From positions 229,170 to 293,169 of the forward strand of contig NZ_LIPV01000004.1 in NCBI RefSeq assembly GCF_001418255.1: 64,000 nt of DNA, read 5' to 3'. The notes under the pieces were generated by a model, which worked only from the letters and a program-made list of their open reading frames with translations, ran no database searches and was not told the origin of the DNA. A program made the position numbers and the translations under genes. This document shows, in pieces, positions 43,456 through 52,583 of the stretch; position 1 is the first letter of the stretch, and the number at the start of each line of letters is the position of its first letter. Source of the DNA: Thiomonas bhubaneswarensis (GTDB lineage: Bacteria; Pseudomonadota; Gammaproteobacteria; Burkholderiales; Burkholderiaceae_C).

Positions 43456-44931
43456 ATGGCCATTTCCGGCATCATCAACACCAACGTCAATTCGCTGAAT
43501 TCGCTCAACGCGCTCAACAGCACGTCCAGCAGTCTGAGCACCTACATTCAGCAGCTGTCCACGGGCAAGCAGATCAACGGGCCTGCGGACAACCCGGCGG
43601 GCTACGCCATTTCGCAGCGCTTCCAGACCCAGATCAACGGCTTGAATCAGGCCGTGTCCAACGGCAACCAGGCCGTGTCGCTGGTGCAGACCGCCACCGG
43701 CGCGCTGCAGAACGAGACCAACCTGCTGCAACAGATCCGCACCATCGCGGTTCAGTCGGCCAACGGCTCCAACACCTCGCAAGACCGGGCCTCGCTGCAA
43801 GGTGTGGTGTCGCAGTTGCTGGCGCAGGTGCAGACCATCGCCACGCAGACCCAGTTCAACGGTCAGAACCTGCTCGACGGCTCGTTCAGCGGCCAGCAGT
43901 TCCAGGTGGGCGCCAACGCCAACCAGATCATCAACGTGTCCGTGTCCAACGCCAATTCCAACGCCATCGGCAATAACGTGATGGCGGCCAGCGGCACAAT
44001 TTACAGCACGACCGGCGCGGCAGGCAGCAATGGTTACGCGGCAGGTCAGGCTTACACCATCACGGCCAGCGCAGGTGCCTTCACGGCCGGCAACGTCTCG
44101 GTATCGGGCTATGCGGGTTCGGACAGCGTGGCGGTGGCCGCGACGGATTCCGCCGCCAGCGTCGCCGCCGGCATCAATGCCATCAGCCAGAACACGGGTG
44201 TGACCGCCACGGCCAACACCAGCGTGGCCTTCACCGTCACCACCGGCAGCTTCAGCTTCAGCATCGGCAACGGTACGACGACCGGTCAGACCAACGGGGT
44301 CAACATCTCGGCCAACGTCACCGATGTGTCGCCTACCGGCCTGAGCGGCCTCGTCTCGGCTATCAATGGCTCGACCGCCCAGACCGGCATTGCCGCCAGC
44401 GTAAACTCCAGCAACCAACTCGTGCTCACCCAAAGCCAGGGCGAGAACATTTCCATCACCGGCTTCACCGGTGGAGGTACCCTGGATGCGGGCGGTACAA
44501 CGATATCGAGCACGAATACCACTGCACTGGTGCAGGGCTTCACCCAGTTGCAGTCCACCCAGGGCTATTCGCTGGGCAATGGCACGGCCATCGGTCTGAG
44601 CAACATCAGCACGTTGTCGGCGGTGTCCACGGTGGACGTCTCGACGGTGCAAGGGGCCAACCAGGCGCTGTCGATCATTGACCAGGCGATCAATACCCTG
44701 AACCAGCAGGGCGGGGCGCTGGGCGCGATCCAGAACCGGATCCAGGCTTCGGTGCAGAACGTGCAGACCACGGCGACCAACCTGCAGGCCGCGCAGTCGG
44801 TGGTGCAGGATGCCAACATCGCGCAGGCGACGACGCAGCTGTCCAAGTACCAGATCCTGCAGCAAGCGGGCATCTCGACTCTGGCCACGGCGAACTCGCT
44901 GCAACAGAGCTACCTCAAGCTGCTGCCGTAA
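43456..44931 (+). CDS. fliC: Flagellin FliC
   Basis: The 491-aa protein has conserved terminal domains: N-terminal NTNVNSLNSLNALNSTSSSL, QLSTGKQINGPADNPAGYAI and QTATGALQNETNLLQQIRTI; C-terminal QNRIQASVQNVQTTATNLQA, then AQSVVQDANIAQATTQLS. The central region is Gly/Ser/Thr/Ala-rich and could be glycosylated. It polymerises into the filament. It has its own sigma-28 promoter, a CsrA-site leader and a terminator. AAAGGAG lies 8 bases before the ATG. Confidence 0.97.
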   Translation: MAISGIINTNVNSLNSLNALNSTSSSLSTYIQQLSTGKQINGPADNPAGYAISQRFQTQINGLNQAVSNGNQAVSLVQTATGALQNETNLLQQIRTIAVQSANGSNTSQDRASLQGVVSQLLAQVQTIATQTQFNGQNLLDGSFSGQQFQVGANANQIINVSVSNANSNAIGNNVMAASGTIYSTTGAAGSNGYAAGQAYTITASAGAFTAGNVSVSGYAGSDSVAVAATDSAASVAAGINAISQNTGVTATANTSVAFTVTTGSFSFSIGNGTTTGQTNGVNISANVTDVSPTGLSGLVSAINGSTAQTGIAASVNSSNQLVLTQSQGENISITGFTGGGTLDAGGTTISSTNTTALVQGFTQLQSTQGYSLGNGTAIGLSNISTLSAVSTVDVSTVQGANQALSIIDQAINTLNQQGGALGAIQNRIQASVQNVQTTATNLQAAQSVVQDANIAQATTQLSKYQILQQAGISTLATANSLQQSYLKLLP

Positions 44932-44958
44932 GCACGCCTGAGTTTCTCCAGGGGGTTT

Positions 44959-44991
44959 CCCCGGGCCGCCGTCAGGTGTCCCGGGGGTTTT
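44959..44991 (+). terminator. Terminator after fliC
   Basis: CCCCGGG pairs with CCCGGGG around a loop of ~14 bases, followed by TTTT. It lies 28 bases after the fliC stop and before flaG. Confidence 0.65.
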
Positions 44992-45034
44992 GCCATCTGC
45001 ATCCTGATTCTGGTTTCGAGTGCATGGAGGCATC

Positions 45035-45433
45035 ATGGACGTTCAAAATGCAAACGGACTGGCCGCGCTGAGCAACAAGCCTCAGCTGCCGACCATCGCG
45101 GCCAACCCGCCATCGGCCGCCGTCGGCGCGTCGGCTGCAGCAAGCGGTCCGGCGCAGCCGCAAGCCGCTGCCGCGCTTCAACCCGCAGCTGTGGCCAAAG
45201 CGGTGGACACCCTGCAAAAGCAGGTCAGCCAGCAGGCGCCCTCGGTGGCGCTGAGCGCAGGTCTCAATCCAGACGGCTCGCACCCGGGCCAGCTTCTAGT
45301 GGAACTCAAGGACAAGGTGACGCAGCAGGTCTTCGTGCGCTACTACGTGCCGTCCGAGCAAGTGGTCAAGGCCGCGGCGGAGAACGCTGACCAGCCGATG
45401 CCGCCAGGCAGTCTGCTGCAGGAAAAGGCCTGA
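45035..45433 (+). CDS. flaG: Flagellar protein FlaG
   Basis: The 132-aa protein has an Ala/Pro/Gln-rich N-terminal half and a FlaG-like C-terminal domain (LKDKVTQQVFVRYYVPSEQV). ATG at 45035 follows GGAGG. FlaG lies between flagellin and cap genes in many polar flagellates and affects filament length. Its exact function is not settled. Confidence 0.8.
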   Translation: MDVQNANGLAALSNKPQLPTIAANPPSAAVGASAAASGPAQPQAAAALQPAAVAKAVDTLQKQVSQQAPSVALSAGLNPDGSHPGQLLVELKDKVTQQVFVRYYVPSEQVVKAAAENADQPMPPGSLLQEKA

Positions 45434-45459
45434 ATGCTCGGCCTCCGGCTCGTCGGCCC

Positions 45460-45486
45460 TACAGTTCAGCCCGGGAGTGTCGTTAA
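45460..45486 (+). promoter_or_regulatory. Sigma-28 promoter of fliD
   Basis: TACAGTTC-N11-GTCGTTAA, two mismatches per box from consensus, with the correct 11-base spacer. It lies 33 bases before the fliD ATG. Confidence 0.65.
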
Positions 45487-45519
45487 GTTCAACAAGCGGT
45501 AACGCATCGGGAGTTCGGT

Positions 45520-47490
45520 ATGTCGTCGGTGTCCATTTCAGGGTTGGTGAGCGGAATCAACGTGCAGTCGTTGATCACGTCGCTGTCGGCGGCGTATCAG
45601 CAGCCCATCACGCTGCTGCAGAACCAGCAGCAGTCATATCAGTCCACCCTGAGCGCCTGGGGCTCGGTGCAGAGCAGTCTCTCCAGCCTGCAATCGACGG
45701 TGGCCGGGCTGCAGAACGTGACCCAGCTCAACAACCGCACCGTCAATCTGAGCAATTCCAGCGCGGTGTCGGGAACGGCCAGTTCCAACGCGCCGCTGGG
45801 CACCTATTCGCTGAGCAATATCGTTCTGGCGCAGACGCAAAGCATCTATTCGCAAGATTTCGCCTCGGCCACCAACACGGCCGTGGGCACCGGCACGCTG
45901 CAGATCCAGGTGGGCAGCGGCACGGCGACCAATATCACCATCGACAACAGCAACAACTCGCTCAACGGCATTGCTGCGGCGATCAATCAATCCAACAGTG
46001 GCGTGAACGCCGCGGTCATTTTCGATGGCACCGGCTACCGCCTCACGCTCACGGGCAACAACACCGGGGCGGCCAATGCGTTCACGGTCAGCACCAGCGG
46101 CGCCACGGGGTCGCTGGCGAGTCTGAGCTACAGCCCCAGCACCTCGGGCGGCATGACGGAGAGCCAGACCGCCCGCAATGCTTCGGTGAGCATCAACGGC
46201 CTGGCGGTGACCAGCGCCACCAACACGGTGAGCGGGGCCATTCCGGGGGTGAGTCTGAACCTGCTCGAAGCCAGCGGATCGACCACCCTCACCGTGGCCA
46301 ACGACACCAGCGCCTTCGTCACCTCGGTGCAGAGTTTCGTCACCGCCTTCAACACGACGATGGGCACGCTGAATCAGCTCACCGCGTACAACGGCGGATC
46401 GACCTCCAGCGGCACCTCGGGACAGAACGGGCCGCTGATCGGCAACGCTGGCATCCAGACCCTGCGCACCCAGCTTCTCAATCTCATCAGCGGTCAGGGC
46501 ATCGGCACGACGCCGGGCAGTGCCTACACCTCGCTCGGCGCGGTGGGCGTGAGCCTGGCTCAGGACGGCACGCTGTCGCTCGATTCCGGCACCCTCAGCA
46601 GCGCCCTGCAGAGCAATTACAACGCCGTGGCCGGTTTGTTCGGCCAGGTGGGAACGGCCACCAACGCCAATGTGCAATATGTCGGCGCGGGCAACAACAC
46701 CCAGCCCGGCACCTACGCGGTGAATGTCACCTCGGGGGCCACGCAGGGCACGTTCACCGCAGCCAATCCGGTGGCCAGCGGCGGCATCACCAGTTCCGAG
46801 ACCCTGGTGTTCGGCTCGGGCGCCACCAGTGTTTCGGTGCAACTGGCCTCGGGTTCGACGATCGACGCCATCGTCGCCACGATCAACGCCACCCTCAGCC
46901 AGCAGGGTCTGGGCGGCATCACGGCGCTCAACAACAACGGCAGCCTCGAATTTCAGACCTCGGGCTACGGCAGCGCACAGAGCTTCACGGTCGTTTCCAC
47001 ACAGCCGGCGTCTGCAGGGAGTACCGGGGTGGGTACGACCTTGCAAACCGTCAAGGGCACCGATGTGATCGGCTCGATCAACGGGCAGGTCGGCACCGGG
47101 GCAGGGCAGCAGCTCACGGTGACGGGCCCCGGCGCGGCGCTGGGGCTGCAGGTGAATATCACCGGCCAAGCCACGGGCAGTCTCGGCTCGGTCACCGTCA
47201 GCCAGGGCCTTTATCAGCAGATGAACGCCATTCTGACGCAGGCGCTCAACACCCAGAGCGGCTTCGTCTCCGCCGCGACCAGCGGCCTGAACAACACCAT
47301 CAAAGGCATCGATCAGCAGATCACCCAGTTGCAGAACAGCGCTGCGGCGCAGACCGCGCTGCTGCAGCAGCAGTTCAACGCCATGCAGACCCAGGTGGCC
47401 CAACTGCAATCGGTGGGGCAGTATCTGACGGCGTTCTTCAACCCGTCCAGCAGTAGTTCAAGTTCTAGTTCCAGTTCGACTGGCGGCTGA
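45520..47490 (+). CDS. fliD: Filament cap protein FliD
   Basis: The 656-aa protein has the FliD N-terminal domain (ISGLVSGINVQSLITSLSAA) and a C-terminal domain with LGAVGVSLAQDGTLSLDS and the coiled coil ending QQFNAMQTQVAQLQSVGQYL, then TAFF. A Ser-rich tail (about 11 Ser) precedes the stop. It caps the filament and promotes flagellin folding. It is longer than the ~470-aa enterobacterial protein because of its Gly/Ser/Thr-rich middle. Confidence 0.95.
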   Translation: MSSVSISGLVSGINVQSLITSLSAAYQQPITLLQNQQQSYQSTLSAWGSVQSSLSSLQSTVAGLQNVTQLNNRTVNLSNSSAVSGTASSNAPLGTYSLSNIVLAQTQSIYSQDFASATNTAVGTGTLQIQVGSGTATNITIDNSNNSLNGIAAAINQSNSGVNAAVIFDGTGYRLTLTGNNTGAANAFTVSTSGATGSLASLSYSPSTSGGMTESQTARNASVSINGLAVTSATNTVSGAIPGVSLNLLEASGSTTLTVANDTSAFVTSVQSFVTAFNTTMGTLNQLTAYNGGSTSSGTSGQNGPLIGNAGIQTLRTQLLNLISGQGIGTTPGSAYTSLGAVGVSLAQDGTLSLDSGTLSSALQSNYNAVAGLFGQVGTATNANVQYVGAGNNTQPGTYAVNVTSGATQGTFTAANPVASGGITSSETLVFGSGATSVSVQLASGSTIDAIVATINATLSQQGLGGITALNNNGSLEFQTSGYGSAQSFTVVSTQPASAGSTGVGTTLQTVKGTDVIGSINGQVGTGAGQQLTVTGPGAALGLQVNITGQATGSLGSVTVSQGLYQQMNAILTQALNTQSGFVSAATSGLNNTIKGIDQQITQLQNSAAAQTALLQQQFNAMQTQVAQLQSVGQYLTAFFNPSSSSSSSSSSSTGG

Positions 47491-47514
47491 TCGCCGCCAT
47501 ATCAGGAGAGTTTG

Positions 47515-47916
47515 ATGAGTGCAGCAGCCTTTGCCACGCGCGCCTATCGTCAGGTGGAGAACCAGGGCATTCCCGCAGACAAGCTCTATGTTCTCGGGCT
47601 CGACGGCATTCTGGAATACCTGCGCCGCGCCGAAGCCGCCCTGCGCCAGCCCGACGGCAAGGATTTGCCGCTCAAGGGGCAAGCCCTCGGGCGCGCCTAT
47701 CAACTGGTCGAGCATCTGCTGGCCGTGCTGCCCGACGGCCCGCAGCTCGCCGAGCAGCCGGTGGGCGAGCGCCTGGAGCGCATCTACACCTATCTGTTGG
47801 CGCGACTGGCGCAGGCCAATATCTTCGACGACTTGCAGGCCATTGAAGATTGCCGCACGGTCGTGACCGCGCTGCGCGACTCGTGGCTTCAGGGCTTGGA
47901 GCAAGCCGCGGCCTGA
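47515..47916 (+). CDS. fliS: Flagellin export chaperone FliS
   Basis: The 133-aa protein matches FliS: an N-terminal helix with AYRQVENQG, LYVLGLDGILEYLRRAE, GRAYQLVEHLLAVL and YTYLLARLAQANIFDDLQAI. It prevents premature polymerisation of flagellin. AGGAGAG precedes ATG at 47515; a TTG one codon earlier was rejected. It follows fliD by 24 bases. Confidence 0.93.
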   Translation: MSAAAFATRAYRQVENQGIPADKLYVLGLDGILEYLRRAEAALRQPDGKDLPLKGQALGRAYQLVEHLLAVLPDGPQLAEQPVGERLERIYTYLLARLAQANIFDDLQAIEDCRTVVTALRDSWLQGLEQAAA

Positions 47917-47990
47917 GCGCTGTCCGCTCTCGATTCGGACTGGCCCGGCTTTTGCTGTGGTGGGACAATGCAAGCGAGGAGAACAGCGCC

Positions 47991-48596
47991 ATGTCCGAGC
48001 CCAACGAATCAGCCGATTTTCCCGATTCCCGTTTTTTTGCCAGCCACCCCGATGCGCTGCACGGTGCGGTGGCGGCGGTGCAGCTCGACGGGGTGTTCCC
48101 GCTAGACTGGGTGGACGAGCTGAACCCGCCCCAGACGCGAGCCGAGGTGATGTCCGACAACAACACCCTGTTGCGCGCCTTGCTGATGCTTGACGAGCCG
48201 CCGGTGTCGCACGAAACCGAGCATGGCCGAAGCGACCCCATCCAGAACCTGGAGCGGCGGGTCGATCTGCTGCTGCTCATGGCCAGTGCGGCGCTGCGCG
48301 GACTGGGCAATCTGCCCTCTGAGCGGCCTTGTGCGCTGTCGTCACGCAAATTGCGCTGGGCCAGCGAGAAGCCGCTGGACGTAGGGCGGCGACTGTGGGC
48401 GCGCATCTACCTGCGGCATCGCATCGCCTTGCCGCTGCTGCTTTCGGGGCAGGTCACGGAGCAGCGCCCCGACCGGGGGCAGTTCTGGCACACGCTGGAA
48501 CTCGATCCGCTCGATCAGCAGGTGCAGAACGACCTCGACCGGCTCATCTTCCGTCACCATCGCCGTCAGGTGGCGCGGCAGCGCAAGGGGCTGTGA
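47991..48596 (+). CDS. Atypical PilZ (tPilZ-like) c-di-GMP receptor candidate
   Basis: The 201-aa protein has a helical segment NLERRVDLLLLMASAALRGL followed by a beta-rich region: LPSERPCALSSRKLRWASEK, PLDVGRRLWARIYLRHRIAL and PLLLSGQV. This resembles the atypical PilZ family that lacks the canonical RxxxR motif. A PilZ-type gene after fliS is common in related bacteria. GAGGAG precedes the ATG. It may connect c-di-GMP to flagellar assembly or motor function; ligand binding is unproven. Confidence 0.6.
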   Translation: MSEPNESADFPDSRFFASHPDALHGAVAAVQLDGVFPLDWVDELNPPQTRAEVMSDNNTLLRALLMLDEPPVSHETEHGRSDPIQNLERRVDLLLLMASAALRGLGNLPSERPCALSSRKLRWASEKPLDVGRRLWARIYLRHRIALPLLLSGQVTEQRPDRGQFWHTLELDPLDQQVQNDLDRLIFRHHRRQVARQRKGL

Positions 48597-48629
48597 TGCC
48601 CCGCTCGCCCTGAATCGAACGGATATTCC

Positions 48630-49511
48630 ATGGCCCGCAAAAAAGCCCACGAAGAGCACGAGAACCACGAACGGTGGCTGGTGTCGTATGCCGACTTCAT
48701 CACCCTGCTGTTCGCGTTTTTCGTCGTGATGTATTCAATCTCCTCGCTCAACGAAGGCAAGTACAAGGTGCTGTCGCAAACCATGATTGCGGCCTTCACC
48801 GGTCAGCCCACCACGCCCAATCCGGTTCAGGTGGGCCAGCCGTTCAACAGCATGCCGTCGGCCATCGACCTGCCGCCCATTCCCAAGCAGCAAAAGCCCG
48901 AGATCATTCAGCCCGGTCGAGGCGGGCCTGGCGCCAAGGAAGTGCAGAAAACCCTCGAAGGCGTGGCCCGGCAGATCGAGGCGCTGCTGAGCAGCGCCAT
49001 CCGCAAGGGCGATGTGCAGGTACGCATGACGCCACTGGGCGTGGTGATCGACATTCACGACACGGTGCTGTTCGCCTCGGGCCAAGCCGAACTGACGCCT
49101 CAGGCGCAGGAACTGCTCGATCAGATCGCCCAGGTGTTGCACGGAGTCGACTATCCGATCCAGGTCAATGGTTACACCGACGACAGGCCAATCAACACCC
49201 CGCTGTATCGCTCCAACTGGGCCTTGTCGTCGGCCCGGGCGGTGTCGGTGGTGGAGATGTTCATTGCGCAAGGCGTTCGGCCTGAGCAACTTGTCGCCGC
49301 AGGGTATGGTCAATATCATCCGGTCGCATCCAACGACACGGCCAAGGGACGCGCGGCCAACCGGCGCGTCAGTGTGGTGATCGTGTCGCCCCTCAGCCAT
49401 GCGAACGTGAACGAGACCCCCATCTTGCCCGCCCAAGCCCCCGCGCAGCCCGCCGGGCCGGCCGCCGAGTTGACCCCCGTCACGCCGCCCAGCCCCGGAA
49501 CGCACTCTTGA
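48630..49511 (+). CDS. motD: Flagellar stator protein MotD (MotB family)
   Basis: The 293-aa protein begins with a cytoplasmic His/Glu-rich stretch. One membrane helix follows, with the proton-binding Asp in RWLVSYADFITLLFAFFVVM. The OmpA-like peptidoglycan-binding domain includes TDDRPINTPLYRSNWALSSA and GYGQYHPVASNDTAKGRAAN, then RRVSVVI. It resembles MotD of the MotC-MotD stator. The partner motC/motA gene is not adjacent, which is unusual. It overlaps the following SPOR gene. Confidence 0.9.
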   Translation: MARKKAHEEHENHERWLVSYADFITLLFAFFVVMYSISSLNEGKYKVLSQTMIAAFTGQPTTPNPVQVGQPFNSMPSAIDLPPIPKQQKPEIIQPGRGGPGAKEVQKTLEGVARQIEALLSSAIRKGDVQVRMTPLGVVIDIHDTVLFASGQAELTPQAQELLDQIAQVLHGVDYPIQVNGYTDDRPINTPLYRSNWALSSARAVSVVEMFIAQGVRPEQLVAAGYGQYHPVASNDTAKGRAANRRVSVVIVSPLSHANVNETPILPAQAPAQPAGPAAELTPVTPPSPGTHS

Positions 49512-50305
49512 ACGACGATCTCCAACCCCTGAAAAACCGTGTTCGCTGGCTCAATCGCGGCATTCTCGTTCTCGGTATTCTCATTCTCCTGGGGTTGATC
49601 GCCTGGGCCGCGCTGGGTCTGCGAGGATCTGCGCCAGGCACCAAAAGCACCGTCGTCCATCCGGCTTCGAGTGCATCCAACGTCGCCGCACGCTCGGCTT
49701 CGGCCGTGGCGGCATCTCAGCCCAAACCCGCCCTGAGCACGGCTCAGGAAGAACGCAATGCGGCGGCGGCGATGAACGCACTGGCCGCGGCAAGCCAGCC
49801 TGCGGCAGCCACGGCAACGCAGGCAAGCGCACCCGCCGTGTCGAGCACCGCGTCGATTGCGGCGAGCACGCCTGCGGCCCCATCGGCTGCCGAGACGACG
49901 GCCGCCGCAGCCGCCGCGTCGGCCAAGGCTCCGGGGGTGGCGGCCGCGCCTTCCACCGTCAAACCTGAACCCAAGCCGAAGCATCGGCCGACCGCAGCGC
50001 CAGTGCGCAAGGCGCATGCCCCCGCATCCACCGAGAAACCCCGGCCGAGCGGGGCTGTGGGTGTCTGCCGAGCCGCGGGCTGGTATGTGCAGGTCGGCGC
50101 CTTCGGCAAACAGCAAAGCATTGACCGACTCGCCCGCAAGCTGCACGGCGCGGGCTATGCCCAGGTCTGCGTGGTGGCGAAGGAGGTTCGAGGCCTGCGT
50201 CTGTTCTACGTCGGACCTTACCGAAACGCCGACGCCGCACGCGCCGCACGAGGCCCTCTGCGCAAGCTGACGGGCACCGAGGGCATTCTGCGCAAACTGC
50301 CTTGA
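49508..50305 (+). CDS. Membrane-anchored SPOR-domain protein
   Basis: The 265-aa protein has one membrane helix near residues 17-37 (RGILVLGILILLGLIAWAAL), an Ala/Pro/Ser-rich periplasmic linker of ~150 residues, and a C-terminal SPOR domain (GWYVQVGAFGKQQSIDRLAR; RLFYVGPYRNADAARAAR). SPOR domains bind denuded septal or polar peptidoglycan. It starts at TTG, overlapping the motD stop (TTGA). A link between stator or polar flagellum and cell-wall sites is inferred. Confidence 0.82.
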   Translation: MNDDLQPLKNRVRWLNRGILVLGILILLGLIAWAALGLRGSAPGTKSTVVHPASSASNVAARSASAVAASQPKPALSTAQEERNAAAAMNALAAASQPAAATATQASAPAVSSTASIAASTPAAPSAAETTAAAAAASAKAPGVAAAPSTVKPEPKPKHRPTAAPVRKAHAPASTEKPRPSGAVGVCRAAGWYVQVGAFGKQQSIDRLARKLHGAGYAQVCVVAKEVRGLRLFYVGPYRNADAARAARGPLRKLTGTEGILRKLP

Positions 50306-50368
50306 ACGGGGTCACGGCTCTGATCTGGCGCACCAGGCGTGCCTTCGTCGTGCCGTCCGGCTGCGAAA

Positions 50369-51478
50369 ATGTCGGCCATGTTTGACGACTCCATCTCCGC
50401 ACACGCGCTGACCGCCGATGTGCTCCTACTGGGCGAGAGCGCGCCCATGCGCCTGCTGCGCGAGCAGGTTCGTCGCGTGGCGCAGACCGACAGCACGGTT
50501 CTGGTTCTGGGCGAATCGGGCACGGGCAAGGAGCTGGTTGCGCGGGCGGTGCATGCCTGGTCGCCCCGCGCCGCCCGGCCTTTTGTCGCGGTGAACTGCG
50601 GCGCCATTCCCGGCGAGCTGATGGAGAGCGAACTGTTCGGCCATGAGCGCGGCGCCTTTACCGGGGCGCTGAATGCGCGCAAGGGGCGCTTCGAGCTGGC
50701 CGGACGCGGCACCCTGTTCCTCGACGAGATCGCCGAGATGAGTCCGCCTTTGCAGGTCAAGATTCTTCGCGTGCTGCAGGAAAAATGCTTCGAGCGCGTC
50801 GGCGGCAGCGAGGTGCTGGCTTCGCAGGCGCGCATCGTCGCCGCGACCCACCGCGATCTGGAGCAGCAGATCGGCCTGGGCAGGTTTCGGGAAGATCTGT
50901 ACTACCGCCTGAACGTGTTTCCGGTGCAGGTGCCGCCCTTGCGCGAACGCGGCGAGGACATTCTTCAACTGGCCGAACACGCGCTGCAAAGGCTGGAGGC
51001 CCAGGGCCTGGGCCGGTTGCGGTTCGGCGAAGGCGTGCAGCAGGCCCTGTTGCGCTATCGCTGGCCGGGCAATGTGCGCGAGCTGCAGAACCTGATGGAA
51101 CGCCTGCTCATTCTGCACGCCGGCTCCATCGTGCGTCTGGCCGATCTTCCGCCCAAGCTGCGCTCGGGCAGTGATCTGGAGATCGTAGACGGTGGGCTGG
51201 AGGAGCAGGCGGCGATCGCCGCGCCGCCGGAAGACGAGCAGGACGGGCTGCAAGCCTTGATGGCGGCGATGGTCGAGACCGCGCTGACCCCCGTTCTGCC
51301 CGAGGAGGGCATGGACCTGCGGGCTTACCTCGAACAGATCGAACGCAGCCTGATCGAACAGGCGCTGGAGCGCGGCCGCTACGTGATCGCCCACGCCGCG
51401 CAGCATCTGGGTTTGCGGCGAACCACGCTGGTCGAGAAGATTCGCAAGTACGGTCTGGACACCGAGGCAAAAAAATAG
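50369..51478 (+). CDS. Sigma-54-dependent activator, FleQ-like without receiver domain
   Basis: The ~369-aa protein begins close to the AAA+ domain. Visible motifs are Walker [26 protein letters not shown] (GAFTGA loop contacting sigma-54), [13 protein letters not shown] and [11 protein letters not shown]. The C-terminal Fis-type HTH ends [20 protein letters not shown] then RKYGL, characteristic of FleQ/FlrA regulators. The N-terminal FleQ domain is missing. It probably activates class II flagellar promoters such as those before flgB, flgA and fliE. Start choice is between ATG 50369 and 50378. Confidence 0.88.
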   Translation: MSAMFDDSISAHALTADVLLLGESAPMRLLREQVRRVAQTDSTVLVLGESGTGKELVARAVHAWSPRAARPFVAVNCGAIPGELMESELFGHERGAFTGALNARKGRFELAGRGTLFLDEIAEMSPPLQVKILRVLQEKCFERVGGSEVLASQARIVAATHRDLEQQIGLGRFREDLYYRLNVFPVQVPPLRERGEDILQLAEHALQRLEAQGLGRLRFGEGVQQALLRYRWPGNVRELQNLMERLLILHAGSIVRLADLPPKLRSGSDLEIVDGGLEEQAAIAAPPEDEQDGLQALMAAMVETALTPVLPEEGMDLRAYLEQIERSLIEQALERGRYVIAHAAQHLGLRRTTLVEKIRKYGLDTEAKK

Positions 51479-51551
51479 AGTCCAGCCATCGGCGAATGGC
51501 CGCCAGTTTTGTGTATGCTTGAGGCCATTTGGCGGATGGTGGAGCATCAAC

Positions 51552-51986
51552 ATGGCCCTTGCCTTTTCGGTCGAAACCCTGCTCGGCGGCAAACAAGTCT
51601 TGCCTGCGCGGCCCCGCACCGCCTTGCAATGGGTGTCGGTCATACGCCAGGGGATTCCCTCGGCGGCAGTGGACTCGCTTGCCAAGACCCTGCACGTGAC
51701 CCAGGCCGAGCTGGCCGCGGCCTTGGGCATCCCTGAACGCACACTGGCGCGGCGCAAGAAGGAAGGGCAGTTCAACAGCGAGGAATCGGCCAAGCTGGTG
51801 CGGCTCGCCCGCGTGGCCGAGCGGGCAAGAGAGGTCTTCGAGGACATGGATGCCGCGCTGGACTGGTTGAAATCGCCTAATGCGGCCCTGTCTGGCATGA
51901 CCCCGCTGTCGCTGTTGGATACCGACATCGGCGCGGAATCCGTGCTCGACACCCTGGGCCGCATCGAACACGGCGTCTTCGCCTGA
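51552..51986 (+). CDS. Antitoxin of the Xre/MbcA/ParS family
   Basis: The 144-aa protein has an HTH (TQAELAAALGIPERTLARRK) and a C-terminal toxin-binding region (LVRLARVAERAREVFEDMDA, then ALDWLKSPNAALSGMTPLSL). It should neutralise the RES toxin encoded immediately downstream and repress the operon. ATG at 51552 is preceded by GGAG at good distance. Its stop overlaps the toxin start (TGATG). The pair separates two flagellar regulators. Confidence 0.88.
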   Translation: MALAFSVETLLGGKQVLPARPRTALQWVSVIRQGIPSAAVDSLAKTLHVTQAELAAALGIPERTLARRKKEGQFNSEESAKLVRLARVAERAREVFEDMDAALDWLKSPNAALSGMTPLSLLDTDIGAESVLDTLGRIEHGVFA

Positions 51987-52447
51987 TGCGCACGGTCTGG
52001 CGGCTGGTCACGTCCCGGTTCGCGCAAGCCGCATTCACTGGCGAGGGTGCTAGGCTATATGGCGGGCGCTGGAACCGCAAGGGCATTCCCGTCGTTTACA
52101 CCGCAGGCAGCCAGTCGCTGGCCATGCTGGAAATGCTGGTGCAGGACGAGCCGCTGCGTGCGCGGTATGTGATGATCCCCGCGATCCTGCCCACCCATCT
52201 GAAAATCGAGCGGATCGCTCCCGAGCAGCTTCCCGCCAACTGGCGCGACGCAGCAGCTCGGCAGGAACTGCAGGCCCTTGGAGCCGACTGGGCCAAGCGC
52301 CGATCCAGCGCCGTTCTGGCCGTGCCGAGCGCCGTGATCCCGGCGGAGACCAATTACTTGCTCAATCCGCTGCATCCGGCCTTCGCCAAGATCGAAATTG
52401 GCGAGCCGCAGGACTTCGTCACGGATTTGAGATTTCTTCGGCGCTGA
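51986..52447 (+). CDS. RES-domain toxin (predicted NAD+-degrading)
   Basis: The 153-aa protein is a RES-domain toxin: VWRLVTSRFAQAAFTGEGAR, LYGGRWNRKGIPVVYTAGSQ, SLAMLEMLVQD and the C-terminal NYLLNPLHPAFAKIEIGEPQ. The Arg, Glu and Ser residues that name the family are recognisable. RES toxins such as MbcT deplete NAD+. The gene looks intact. It lies directly after its Xre-type antitoxin and ends 136 bases before the FleR-like gene. Confidence 0.88.
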   Translation: MRTVWRLVTSRFAQAAFTGEGARLYGGRWNRKGIPVVYTAGSQSLAMLEMLVQDEPLRARYVMIPAILPTHLKIERIAPEQLPANWRDAAARQELQALGADWAKRRSSAVLAVPSAVIPAETNYLLNPLHPAFAKIEIGEPQDFVTDLRFLRR

Positions 52448-52486
52448 ATGAGCCGAGGATTCCCCATACCCAAAGCCCGATATCGA

Positions 52487-52506
52487 GGTGACGGAAAATC
52501 GTCACC
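52487..52506. repeat. Perfect 7-bp inverted repeat before the FleR-like gene
   Basis: GGTGACG-gaaaat-CGTCACC. It lies 40 bases after the toxin stop and 78 bases before the regulator start. No T run follows, so an operator or mRNA hairpin is as likely as a terminator. Confidence 0.5.
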
Positions 52507-52583
52507 GCGCAGGCCCTGGATTTGCTAACTTCCGGTATGCGTCTTTTTGCCCTGCCGCTACCGCCTGACGGCGCTTTCACTCG

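Noticed and set aside
43249..47409. Long minus-strand frames across fliC and fliD
   Set aside because: Shadows of the real plus-strand genes. Composition is Arg/His/Gly-rich and no family motifs are seen.
51490..51535. Terminator-like hairpin after the FleQ-like gene (GCCAT-cggcga-ATGGC)
   Set aside because: The five-base stem is weak and the T run is short and displaced.
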